Positions 8,018-14,435 of a DNA stretch of 20,534 bases are shown here, piece after piece. This DNA comes from Bacillus sp. AFS037270 (GTDB lineage Bacteria; Bacillota; Bacilli; Bacillales_B; DSM-18226). The stretch spans positions 50,274 to 70,807 of the forward strand of contig NZ_NUNF01000028.1 in NCBI RefSeq assembly GCF_002585305.1. The letters run 5' to 3'. Numbering within the stretch: position 1 is the stretch's first letter; each line of letters begins with the position of its first letter. Position numbers and translations under genes: made by a program. Under the pieces are notes generated by a model. That model saw only the letters and a list, made by a program, of their open reading frames with translations. It ran no database searches and was not told where the DNA came from.

Positions 8018-9505
8018 ATGGATTTAACGACATTGAAATCATTTAACTGGAGTGTCATGACACCAGAGTTCATCATCCTCGGTGTGGCCGCAGCGCTTAC
8101 CTTAATCGATTTATTTACACCAAAAAAACAAGACCGCCGCTTCCTTGGCTGGATTGGAATCCTGGGCATATTGGCCGCTATTGTATCGGTTGTATCGCTA
8201 CTCAATACGGATGCGACATCAATTTTAGACGACAGCTTCACCTTGGATGCTTTTGGCAAGGCCTTTAAATTAATCCTGCTTGTCGGTGCGGGGCTCGTCA
8301 TGTTCCTTGCTGTCAGTTATGAGGCAAAGGAAGGCATGGAAAACTACCGCGGCGAGTTTTATTACTTATTCTTAACCGCCTTGCTCGGTGCGATGGTGAT
8401 GACCTCAAGCGGGGATTTAATCACGTTATTTATTGGGTTGGAATTGTTAACTGTTTCGTCTTATATCTTAGCGGGTATCCGCAAGCACAACATACAATCA
8501 AATGAGTCGGCGATGAAGTACGTCATCAATGGTGGTATTTCCACCGCCATCACCTTGTTTGGGATGAGCTATGTGTATGGGTTAACAGGATCAACTAACC
8601 TGTTCCAAATTGCACAGACACTGTCTGCGGTAACAGATGCGCAGCATGCTTACCTGCTCGGTCTTTCATTTTTAATAATTTTTGTAGGTTTATCCTTTAA
8701 ATTAGCGGCCGCGCCGTTCCATATGTGGGCACCGGACGTTTATCAAGGTGCGCCGACACCAGTTACGGCTTTCTTGAGTGTAGTTTCTAAATCTGCTGGC
8801 TTTGTAATCGTTATTCGTCTGCTGATTGCCGTCTTCTACAATGCGGCTCCAACAGGGGCAAATGGTGAAGGCATCCTCTTTAAAATGCAGGATTATCTTG
8901 CAGTGATTGCCGCCGTCACCATGATTGTGGGAAACGTTGTCGCTTTAAGGCAGTCAGATATTAAGCGATTGTTCGCCTATTCCAGTATCGCCCATGCCGG
9001 GTATATATTGGTCGCATTAACAACCTTGAGCTCGAACATGCTTTTTTCAATCTGGTTCTACCTGCTTGCCTATATGTTAATGAACCTCGGTGCGTTCGCC
9101 GTGATTCAGCTTATTACTGAGCAGTCTGGTTCAACCAAAATTGCCGACTTCGCCGGTCTTTACCGCCGTTCACCAGTTCTTGCTGTTATTATGGGAATTC
9201 TCTTAGTTTCCTTAGCGGGTTTCCCGGGTACAGCCGGTTTCATTGGCAAATTAAATATCTTTGTCGGGGCCTTCTATGGCACACCGCACTATGTACTGGC
9301 ATCGATCATGATTGCGACGACCGTCGTATCGTATTTCTACTATTTCGGCGTCATGACTCAGATGTTTTTCCGTCCGGCTGCGGACGAGCGCAAACTGAAC
9401 ATTCCATTCGGTATTGTGGTTGTCCTGCTAGTCGCAGTCGTTGGGTCGGTTCTATTCGGAGTGGCACCAAACATTGCACTCGACTTCTTGAATAATCTGC
9501 AGTAA
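8018..9505 (+). CDS. nuoN: NADH-quinone oxidoreductase subunit N
   Basis: The third antiporter-like subunit, 495 residues, last gene of the operon. Glu142 lies in FIGLELLTVSSYILAG, and Lys228 in FKLAAAPFHMWAPDVYQGAP, the proton-channel signature. AGGAGGGTGAT at 8002-8012 overlaps the nuoM stop and precedes the ATG by a normal distance. The frame ends in TAA at 9503-9505. In the Bacillus relatives I know, other housekeeping genes follow nuoN; here a short noncoding stretch and an opposing stress-gene cluster follow instead. Confidence 0.96.
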   Translation: MDLTTLKSFNWSVMTPEFIILGVAAALTLIDLFTPKKQDRRFLGWIGILGILAAIVSVVSLLNTDATSILDDSFTLDAFGKAFKLILLVGAGLVMFLAVSYEAKEGMENYRGEFYYLFLTALLGAMVMTSSGDLITLFIGLELLTVSSYILAGIRKHNIQSNESAMKYVINGGISTAITLFGMSYVYGLTGSTNLFQIAQTLSAVTDAQHAYLLGLSFLIIFVGLSFKLAAAPFHMWAPDVYQGAPTPVTAFLSVVSKSAGFVIVIRLLIAVFYNAAPTGANGEGILFKMQDYLAVIAAVTMIVGNVVALRQSDIKRLFAYSSIAHAGYILVALTTLSSNMLFSIWFYLLAYMLMNLGAFAVIQLITEQSGSTKIADFAGLYRRSPVLAVIMGILLVSLAGFPGTAGFIGKLNIFVGAFYGTPHYVLASIMIATTVVSYFYYFGVMTQMFFRPAADERKLNIPFGIVVVLLVAVVGSVLFGVAPNIALDFLNNLQ

Positions 9506-9658
9506 TTTTTTTAAAAAAGAAACTCAAGCTAGAAATTTGAACTTTGGCTTGTCCAGGGAAAAGAGTATTTCCCCGGGAAATAATATAACGATCCGGTCGG
9601 ATGCTTTGGGGAAGGCAGCCGACTGGTGAACATGGTCAAATAAAAGGGGTAACATAGA
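9506..9658. other. noncoding trailer after nuoN with several weak hairpins
   Basis: I see no credible gene here. GGGAAA/TTTCCC pairs around 9555-9575, and CCGGTCGG with CCGACTGG around 9592-9626 form a longer stem with one G-T pair. These may protect the 3' end of the nuo transcript or be repeat remnants. Confidence 0.4.
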
Positions 9659-9686
9659 AAAGAAGAGGCCGGGGGGCCTCTTCTTT
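9659..9686 (+). terminator. strong hairpin terminator, probably bidirectional
   Basis: AAAGAAGAGGCC (9659-9670) and GGCCTCTTCTTT (9675-9686) form a perfect 12-base-pair stem with a GGGG loop. On the + strand TATTTTGC follows; on the - strand TTTTCTATG follows. It lies between the end of nuoN and the end of the convergent - strand CsbD-like gene, so it can serve both. Confidence 0.88.
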
Positions 9687-9708
9687 ATTTTGCTTCTATA
9701 AATAACTA

Positions 9709-9879
9709 TCACTCCGACAATTTTTCTTTTACTTCCCCATATCCTTCCTTCACTTTACCCTTCACTTTATCAAACTTTCCTTCCGCTTCGGTCGAGCGGT
9801 CATCGGTCGTTTTACCCCATTGTTCTTTTGCTTCGCCTTTGACTTGATCAAAACGTCCTTTTAATTCATCTTTATTCAT
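9709..9879 (-). CDS. CsbD-like general stress protein, 56 residues
   Basis: The frame starts MNKDELKGRFDQVKGEAKEQ and ends YGEVKEKLSE. It is a small, highly charged, probably helical protein with the repeated pattern (D/E)-x-V-K-G-x-(A/V)-K-E typical of the CsbD/YjbJ family, once as FDQVKGEAKEQWG and once as FDKVKGKVKEGYG. The trailing tryptophan or tyrosine plus glycine is also typical. Members in Bacillus are sigma-B-controlled and of unknown biochemical role. The ribosome binding site AAAGGAGG lies about 8 bases before the ATG on the - strand. The gene sits 44 bases after the lipoprotein gene and has no clear promoter of its own, so the two are probably co-transcribed from the sigma-B-like promoter at 10197-10222. 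Confidence 0.9.
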   Translation of the reverse strand: MNKDELKGRFDQVKGEAKEQWGKTTDDRSTEAEGKFDKVKGKVKEGYGEVKEKLSE

Positions 9880-9923
9880 GTTGATGTCCTCCTTTTATTT
9901 TTAAAAATCTAGTAATGTCTATC

Positions 9924-10160
9924 TTAGTTGTTAGCATCCTCTTTAATTTCCTTTTCCACATTATTCTTAATATCTTCTAAATTGTTCTTTGCTTCCGTTA
10001 TGTTCTCTTTAGCAGAATTCTTGTTGCTAGTATCGACTGCGTCCTTCTGCTGCCCATCACTAATGCCATTGTCTTGGTCGACGCCATCACCACACCCGGC
10101 CAAACCGCCAAAAGTCAGTAACGCCGCTAAACCACCAGCTAACAATGTTTTGCTCTTCAT
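9924..10160 (-). CDS. small lipoprotein of unknown function
   Basis: A 78-residue product with a classical lipoprotein signal: positively charged start MKSK, a hydrophobic stretch of Leu, Ala and Gly, and the lipobox LAGC with Cys23 as the lipidation site. The mature part is about 55 residues, rich in Asp, Asn, Glu and Lys, with a probable amphipathic helix from about residue 48 to the end. I recognise no enzymatic motif. The ribosome binding site AAAGGAGG precedes the ATG by 8-9 bases. It is divergent from the TM-helix protein and upstream of the CsbD-like gene, with a sigma-B-like promoter in front, so a cell-envelope stress role is plausible but is inference only. Confidence 0.85.
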   Translation of the reverse strand: MKSKTLLAGGLAALLTFGGLAGCGDGVDQDNGISDGQQKDAVDTSNKNSAKENITEAKNNLEDIKNNVEKEIKEDANN

Positions 10161-10196
10161 CGTTTCTCCTCCTTTTGTTATTCGGTTGCAGAGTAT

Positions 10197-10222
10197 ATTC
10201 CCATGGAAAATGGTTGTGAAAC
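10197..10222 (-). promoter_or_regulatory. sigma-B-like promoter for the lipoprotein and CsbD-like genes
   Basis: Read on the - strand: GTTTCA (-35, 10222-10217), 14 bases, then GGGAAT (-10, 10202-10197). The sigma-B consensus in Bacillus is GTTTAA, a spacer of 12-15, and GGGTAT or GGGAAT. The lipoprotein ATG is about 37 bases downstream. Confidence 0.65.
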
Positions 10223-10236
10223 CTATTTTTTCAAAT

Positions 10237-10261
10237 GTTTGAAACGAATTAGACGGGGTAT
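10237..10261 (+). promoter_or_regulatory. sigma-B-like promoter for the TM-helix protein
   Basis: GTTTGA (10237-10242), a 13-base spacer, then GGGTAT (10256-10261). Five of six bases match the sigma-B -35 and all six match the -10. The start codon lies about 38 bases downstream. The -35 is 14 bases from the -35 of the divergent promoter. Confidence 0.75.
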
Positions 10262-10298
10262 ATCATCTAGCAAACAATTATGAAAAGGAGCGATGTTT

Positions 10299-11807
10299 AT
10301 GAATGTAAAGGATATGTTAACAGGGTGGTACATATATACAGATCAGATTCCCCGTTTGCTATTAGCCCTTCTGGTCTTATTAATAGGCTGGCTAATCGCA
10401 AAAGGAATTGGAAAAGCTGTTACATCATTATTAAAGAAAACAAGTTTTGATGATAAGCTGTTTTCTAACCTTGGTAATAGTAAGAAGTATTCATCTGAAA
10501 CCATTATTGGAAAAATCGTTTACTATACGTTATTAGTGGTCGTCTTTATCATCTTTTTCAACATGCTGAACTTAAGCCTAATCGCCCAACCATTGGTTTA
10601 TATGATGTCAACGATGACAGGGGCTATTCCAAATATAATAAAAGCGGCTCTCATTCTATTATTTGCCTGGGTGGTTGCCAACCTGCTACGCTTGCTTTTC
10701 AAAAAAGGAGCAGCAATGCTTCAGTTGGAATCACGGTTGGTTAAATGGAAAATGGCTGAAAATCAGGTCGAAGCCCATTATAGTGTGGAAAGAATCGCAC
10801 AAGGTGTTTTCTACTTTGTTCTATTGTTATTTTTACCAGGAGTATTAGGGGCATTACAGATTGAGGGGATTTCAGGACCATTCACACATGCACTTACTTC
10901 TATGCTAGCGTTTGTTCCAAAATTATTTGCCGCAGCATTGATTGTATTGATCGGCTGGTTGATTGCCAAACTGGTTCGCGATATACTCACAAACTTCCTA
11001 AAAAGCCTAGGGGCGGACCATATCGGGCAGCGATACGGCATCATCAAAGATAAGGAAGATACCAATCTATCAAGCATCATCGGGAATATTGTGTTTATCT
11101 TTATCTTAATTCCAACTATCATTACTGCATTGGAAAAGCTAGATTTGAAGGGAATCTCTGAACCTGCTATAGCGATGTTAAATCACATTCTAACGTTAAT
11201 TCCTAATATGGTGGTTGCTATCATTCTGATGTTAGTTGGGATCTGGTTAGGTAAGTGGATTGAAAAAATGGTCGTCCAAATGCTATGGCGTTTACGATTT
11301 GACAGCATCTTCCACCAAATAGGGATTGGTTCATTAACACCAGAAAAACCGAAGTTTACTTTATCACAAATTGTTGGTCTGCTTGTTAAAATTGTCATTG
11401 TGTTGTTATTCGCAGTCGAAGCCTTACAAATTGTTCATTTAGACTTCTTAGTAACGCTGGCAACAGGAGTAATTGCTCATCTGCCAATGCTGTTAGCTGC
11501 TATTTTAATCTTAGGTGTAGGGTTATATGTTGGCCATTTATTGGAGCGTATTTTACAAAATGTCATTAAAAATAACTATTCACGCACCTTGGCCGCCATC
11601 GCCAAATATACCATTTTTGCTATCACAGTATTTATGGCATTAGACCAGCTTGGTGTGGCACACTCCATTGTGAATGCAGCCTTCATTCTCGTGTTAGGCG
11701 GGTTGGCGCTCGCATTTGGCCTGGCGTTTGGTCTTGGCGGAAAGTCGTTCGCCGCTAAATATTTAGAAAAACTAGATGACAAGCTGGACAAGAATAATCA
11801 TTTATAG
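10299..11807 (+). CDS. membrane protein of five conserved TM-helix modules (MscS-related)
   Basis: A 502-residue integral membrane protein of the type usually annotated as mechanosensitive channel with conserved TM helix. A helix of the form (I/V/L)P-x-hydrophobic-A-hydrophobic-G occurs five times, starting at residues 17, 110, 206, 301 and 395, so the protein is five modules of about 95 residues. Near the C-terminus ALAFGLAFGLGGKSFAAKY resembles the end of the pore-lining helix of MscS, but only about 20 residues follow and no beta domain is present. Channel function is therefore inferred. I choose ATG 10299 because AAGGAG (10285-10290) is 8 bases before it and only 2 before the in-frame ATG at 10293. 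A sigma-B-like promoter precedes it and a terminator follows. Confidence 0.85.
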   Translation: MNVKDMLTGWYIYTDQIPRLLLALLVLLIGWLIAKGIGKAVTSLLKKTSFDDKLFSNLGNSKKYSSETIIGKIVYYTLLVVVFIIFFNMLNLSLIAQPLVYMMSTMTGAIPNIIKAALILLFAWVVANLLRLLFKKGAAMLQLESRLVKWKMAENQVEAHYSVERIAQGVFYFVLLLFLPGVLGALQIEGISGPFTHALTSMLAFVPKLFAAALIVLIGWLIAKLVRDILTNFLKSLGADHIGQRYGIIKDKEDTNLSSIIGNIVFIFILIPTIITALEKLDLKGISEPAIAMLNHILTLIPNMVVAIILMLVGIWLGKWIEKMVVQMLWRLRFDSIFHQIGIGSLTPEKPKFTLSQIVGLLVKIVIVLLFAVEALQIVHLDFLVTLATGVIAHLPMLLAAILILGVGLYVGHLLERILQNVIKNNYSRTLAAIAKYTIFAITVFMALDQLGVAHSIVNAAFILVLGGLALAFGLAFGLGGKSFAAKYLEKLDDKLDKNNHL

Positions 11808-11814
11808 ACCATGG

Positions 11815-11853
11815 CAATCCGGAATCCAGCGGGATTTCGGATTGTTATTTTCT
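11815..11853 (+). terminator. hairpin terminator after the TM-helix protein
   Basis: The arms at 11815-11827 and 11832-11844 form a 13-base-pair stem with one G-T pair and a 4-base loop. TTATTTTCT follows. It begins 8 bases after the stop codon. Confidence 0.85.
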
Positions 11854-11889
11854 GGGATAAGGAAGTATAAAAATTTTTGACTTTGAGAA

Positions 11890-12013
11890 TTGTCTAGCTC
11901 CAGCGCCTAGCCCCTCGGGTCATAAGCCAATCCGTCCAAAAGGTTAAAAAGCAACCTTTCGGCCGGCTCGTCTTATGCTTGTCGGAGCTAACCAAGGCGC
12001 TTGCGCTTTTCTT
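11890..12013 (+). repeat. dispersed intergenic repeat element, about 124 bp, full copy
   Basis: The element begins TTGTCTAGCTCCAGCGCCTA and ends GGCGCTTGCGCTTTTCTTA. Inside, AAAGGTT (11939-11945) and AACCTTT (11953-11959) form a central hairpin, flanked by CATAAG (11921-11926) and CTTATG (11972-11977). TAGCTCC (11895-11901) and AGCGCCT (11902-11908) each have a perfect 7-base complement, at 11984-11990 and 11995-12001. The two outer pairs are not nested, so alternative folds exist. The right end matches the sequence at 20488-20534 on the other strand. I recall such elements as common between genes in Bacillus relatives. It ends 3 bases before the ribosome binding site of the next gene. Confidence 0.8.
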
Positions 12014-12032
12014 ATAAGGAGGTGCTCCATCT

Positions 12033-13340
12033 TTGCTGTGGTTAAACGTATTGATCATCGTCTTGTTGATAGTCTTAACTGGTTTCTTCGTGGCGATTGA
12101 ATTCGCGATTGTCAAGGTGAGAACATCACGGATTGAACAATTGATGGCAGAAGGGGAAAGCCGTGCGGCCGCCGCACAGAGGGTCGTCACTCACCTCGAT
12201 GAGTACTTATCAGCTTGCCAGCTCGGCATCACAGTGACAGCGCTAGGATTAGGGTGGCTCGGCGAACCGACGGTGGAGAAGCTGTTTCATCCTGTTCTGG
12301 CAGCTTTTAATTTAAACGAGACTGTTACCCATTTCTTATCCTTTATCCTGGCATTTGTTGTCGTTACCTTTATTCATGTTGTCGCCGGGGAACTCGCGCC
12401 GAAAACCTTCGCCATTCAAAAAGCAGAGCAGATTACCTTATGGTTCGCCAAACCAATAATTTTATTTTATAAGCTCATGTTTCCGTTTATCTGGCTATTA
12501 AATCATTCCGCCCGTCTGCTGGTCGGTATGTTTGGTCTAAAGCCAGCCTCTGAACATGAAATGGCCCATTCGGAAGAAGAACTGCGAATCCTCTTGTCGG
12601 AAAGCTATAAAAGCGGGGAGATTAATCGGAATGAATGGCGATACGTGAACAATATTTTTGAATTTGATGAGCGGTTGGCTAAAGAAATCATGGTACCTCG
12701 CACAGAAATGTGCTGCATATCGCTAGGCGATACAATCGAAGAGATTGCTCAAAAGCTTCGAAGTGAAAAATTTACCCGTTATCCGGTTGTCGACAGGGAT
12801 AAGGATCATGTTCTGGGTATGCTGAACGTGAAGATGTTATTAACTCAGCGGTTTATGAACAAAAGCTCTTATCAAGATTGGAAACTCGAATCCCATATTC
12901 AGCCGGTGATTACCGCGATTGAGACGATCCCAATTCATAATTTATTGCTGCTGATGCAAAAGGAAAGGACCCACATGGCGATTTTACTCGATGAATATGG
13001 CGGTACATCCGGATTGGTAACTGTCGAGGATATCATTGAAGAGATCGTCGGTGAGGTAAGAGATGAATTTGATGGAGATGAAGTTCCAGCGATTCGGACC
13101 GTCATACCGCGAACCCAATATATTATTGATGCTAAAGTTGCTATTCAGAGAGTGAACGAGTTACTCGGAATCGATTTAAGTGCGGAGGGCATCGAGACGC
13201 TCGGCGGCTGGTTTTTAACAGAAAGGTCAACGCGGATAGACGATGATGCGGTAGTAGTGGCAGAGGGATTTGAATTTAGGGTCAGCGAAGCGGAGGGATA
13301 TCATATTAAATATCTAGAAGTAAAAAAAGCCTCTGATTAG
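12033..13340 (+). CDS. CNNM/HlyC-CorC family membrane protein with CBS pair (probable Mg2+ transport)
   Basis: A 435-residue protein with the standard three-part layout. The N-terminal ~190 residues are a DUF21/CNNM membrane domain, with helix 1 at the start and [20 protein letters not shown] as a family hallmark. Next comes a pair of CBS domains (about 205-335), opening at IMVPRTEM near residue 219. The C-terminal CorC_HlyC domain follows (about 345-430). Such proteins in Bacillus, for example MpfA, export or regulate Mg2+; older annotations call them hemolysins. Several paralogs usually exist, so I give no symbol. The TTG start at 12033 is set by AAGGAGGTG (12016-12024). The stop codon lies inside its own terminator. 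Confidence 0.92.
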   Translation: MLWLNVLIIVLLIVLTGFFVAIEFAIVKVRTSRIEQLMAEGESRAAAAQRVVTHLDEYLSACQLGITVTALGLGWLGEPTVEKLFHPVLAAFNLNETVTHFLSFILAFVVVTFIHVVAGELAPKTFAIQKAEQITLWFAKPIILFYKLMFPFIWLLNHSARLLVGMFGLKPASEHEMAHSEEELRILLSESYKSGEINRNEWRYVNNIFEFDERLAKEIMVPRTEMCCISLGDTIEEIAQKLRSEKFTRYPVVDRDKDHVLGMLNVKMLLTQRFMNKSSYQDWKLESHIQPVITAIETIPIHNLLLLMQKERTHMAILLDEYGGTSGLVTVEDIIEEIVGEVRDEFDGDEVPAIRTVIPRTQYIIDAKVAIQRVNELLGIDLSAEGIETLGGWFLTERSTRIDDDAVVVAEGFEFRVSEAEGYHIKYLEVKKASD

Positions 13341-13349
13341 AGGCTTTTT
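13324..13349 (+). terminator. terminator overlapping the stop codon of the CNNM/CorC gene
   Basis: AAAAAGCCTCT (13324-13334), loop GATT, AGAGGCTTTTT (13339-13349): a perfect 11-base-pair stem whose right arm ends in the T-run. The TAG stop at 13338-13340 straddles the loop and right arm, so the left arm is coding sequence for the last residues. Confidence 0.92.
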
Positions 13350-13386
13350 GTCATTGCCTAGATGAATACTTTTAATAGTTCAACCG

Positions 13387-13406
13387 TTTTCACTTTTCTG
13401 TGAAAA
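13387..13406. promoter_or_regulatory. candidate activator operator upstream of the sorbitol operon
   Basis: TTTTCAC (13387-13393) and GTGAAAA (13400-13406) form a perfect 7-base inverted repeat around TTTTCT. It ends 8 bases before a weak -35 box, the usual place for an activator site. The PRD regulator at 14436 is the obvious candidate ligand; that is inference. Confidence 0.5.
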
Positions 13407-13414
13407 AGTATGTA

Positions 13415-13443
13415 TTAATTCGATTGAAGAAAATTTTTATACT
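13415..13443 (+). promoter_or_regulatory. srlD: candidate sigma-A promoter of the sorbitol operon
   Basis: A weak -35, TTAATT (13415-13420), a 17-base spacer, and a good -10, TATACT (13438-13443), predict a start near 13450. A poor -35 fits dependence on an activator. An alternative pairing, TTGAAG at 13424 with TACATA at 13447, is weaker at the -10. Confidence 0.5.
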
Positions 13444-13454
13444 TGATACATAAA

Positions 13455-13469
13455 TTGAAAACGTTTTAT
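13455..13469 (+). promoter_or_regulatory. cre site (CcpA operator)
   Basis: TTGAAAACGTTTTAT fits the published Bacillus cre pattern WTGAAARCGYTTWNN at every specified position, with a palindromic AAAACGTTTT core. It lies just downstream of the predicted transcription start, where CcpA would block promoter escape or elongation when glucose is present. Confidence 0.75.
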
Positions 13470-13496
13470 AGATTGAAAGACTAGGAGGAATATAGA

Positions 13497-14297
13497 TTGA
13501 ATACATCTTGGCTTGAATTAGAAGGTAAAGTAGCAATTGTAACAGGCGGTGCATCTGGCATCGGATTAAGTATTACCGATGAACTAAGAAAAAATGGAGC
13601 AAAAGTGGTTGTCTCTGACCTAAATGTGGAAGAAGGTCCACAGGCCGATGGAACTTATTTTATAAAATGTGATGTGACCAGAAAAGAAAGCGTTGACCTA
13701 ATGGTGTCAAAGACAGTGGAATTATTTGGATCTGTAGATATTCTCGTAAATAATGCAGGAATCAACCTCCCTAGACTATTAGTAGATGTAAAAGGGGAAA
13801 GGCCAGAATATGAGTTATGTGAAAAGGATTTCGACTTTATGGTAGCGGTAAATCAAAAGGGCCCTTTCCTTTGTTCACAGGCTGCAGCAAAGGAAATGGT
13901 CAAACAAAACAAAGGAGTTATCGTAAATATTGCTTCAGAGGCAGGTCAAGAAGGTTCTGCTGGTCAAAGTTGTTATTCCGCAACAAAAGGAGCTCTCATT
14001 TCCTTCACCCGTGCGTGGGCAAAAGAATTAGGTAAATATAATATCCGTGTGGCAGCAGTGGCCCCTGGAATCATGGAAACAACGGGGTTGAGGACAGATG
14101 CCTATAATGAAGCATTAGCTTATACACGTGGTGTTACAGTCGACGGGTTAGCAACCGATTATAGCAAGTCCATTCCTTTGGCTAGGGAAGGGAAATTATA
14201 TGAAGTAGGCGAACTGGTTTCTTACCTTGCTTCAGACCGCTCAAGTTATATTACCGGTACTACAATCAATATCTCGGGTGGTAAATCCCGCGGCTAA
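13497..14297 (+). CDS. srlD: sorbitol-6-phosphate 2-dehydrogenase (short-chain dehydrogenase)
   Basis: Oxidises D-sorbitol-6-phosphate to fructose-6-phosphate with NAD+ in the cytosol. The 266-residue product has the classical SDR layout: TGGASGIG (residues 16-23) for the cofactor, Asp41 at the end of strand 2 favouring NAD+ over NADP+, NNAG (85-88), and catalytic Ser147, Tyr160 and Lys164. It closely resembles what I recall of the GutF/SorF proteins of lactobacilli, including the SGGKSRG tail. SorF in the L-sorbose pathway handles the same metabolite pair, and the glucitol PTS genes beside it decide for sorbitol. The TTG start follows AGGAGG (13483-13488) by 8 bases. It is the first gene after the activator-type promoter and cre site. 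Confidence 0.92.
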   Translation: MNTSWLELEGKVAIVTGGASGIGLSITDELRKNGAKVVVSDLNVEEGPQADGTYFIKCDVTRKESVDLMVSKTVELFGSVDILVNNAGINLPRLLVDVKGERPEYELCEKDFDFMVAVNQKGPFLCSQAAAKEMVKQNKGVIVNIASEAGQEGSAGQSCYSATKGALISFTRAWAKELGKYNIRVAAVAPGIMETTGLRTDAYNEALAYTRGVTVDGLATDYSKSIPLAREGKLYEVGELVSYLASDRSSYITGTTINISGGKSRG

Positions 14298-14331
14298 TAT
14301 AAGGCAAGATGAAGTGACGAACTTTTTCTTG

Positions 14332-14408
14332 AATGCCAATATTGGAAAGTAACACCCTAACCGTATAAACTGTCCAAACAATTGTTTTTCGGATATAATT
14401 TTGGCATT
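14332..14408. promoter_or_regulatory. inverted repeats and -10 box in front of the regulator gene
   Basis: AATGCCAA (14332-14339) is the exact complement of TTGGCATT (14401-14408), 61 bases away. CCAATATTGG (14336-14345) is itself a perfect 10-base palindrome. Between them lies TATAAT (14394-14399), a perfect -10 with no good -35. The arrangement could be an autoregulated promoter giving the regulator and PTS genes a separate transcript; read-through from srlD is also possible, as I see no terminator. Confidence 0.4.
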
Positions 14409-14435
14409 GGTTTTTAGAAGGAGGTGGTGAAGAAA

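Noticed and set aside
9524..9712. 62-codon frame on the - strand after nuoN
   Set aside because: It runs across the terminator hairpin, has no ribosome binding site and resembles nothing I know.
9928..10242. 104-codon + strand frame opposite the lipoprotein gene
   Set aside because: The - strand gene has a clear lipobox and ribosome binding site; the + frame is its shadow and also crosses the promoter region.
11890..12013. Riboswitch or tRNA-like RNA in the structured leader of the CNNM/CorC gene, such as a Mg2+ sensor
   Set aside because: Tempting because of its position, but the sequence recurs at 20488-20534 before a different gene and looks like a dispersed repeat; no known Mg2+ riboswitch motif is recognisable.
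11894..12190. 98-codon - strand frame across the dispersed repeat
   Set aside because: It spans the repeat and the start of the CNNM/CorC gene in antisense and has no protein-like features.
13424..13452. TTGAAG plus TACATA as the main sorbitol promoter
   Set aside because: The -10 match is poor; TATACT at 13438 with a 17-base spacer is better.
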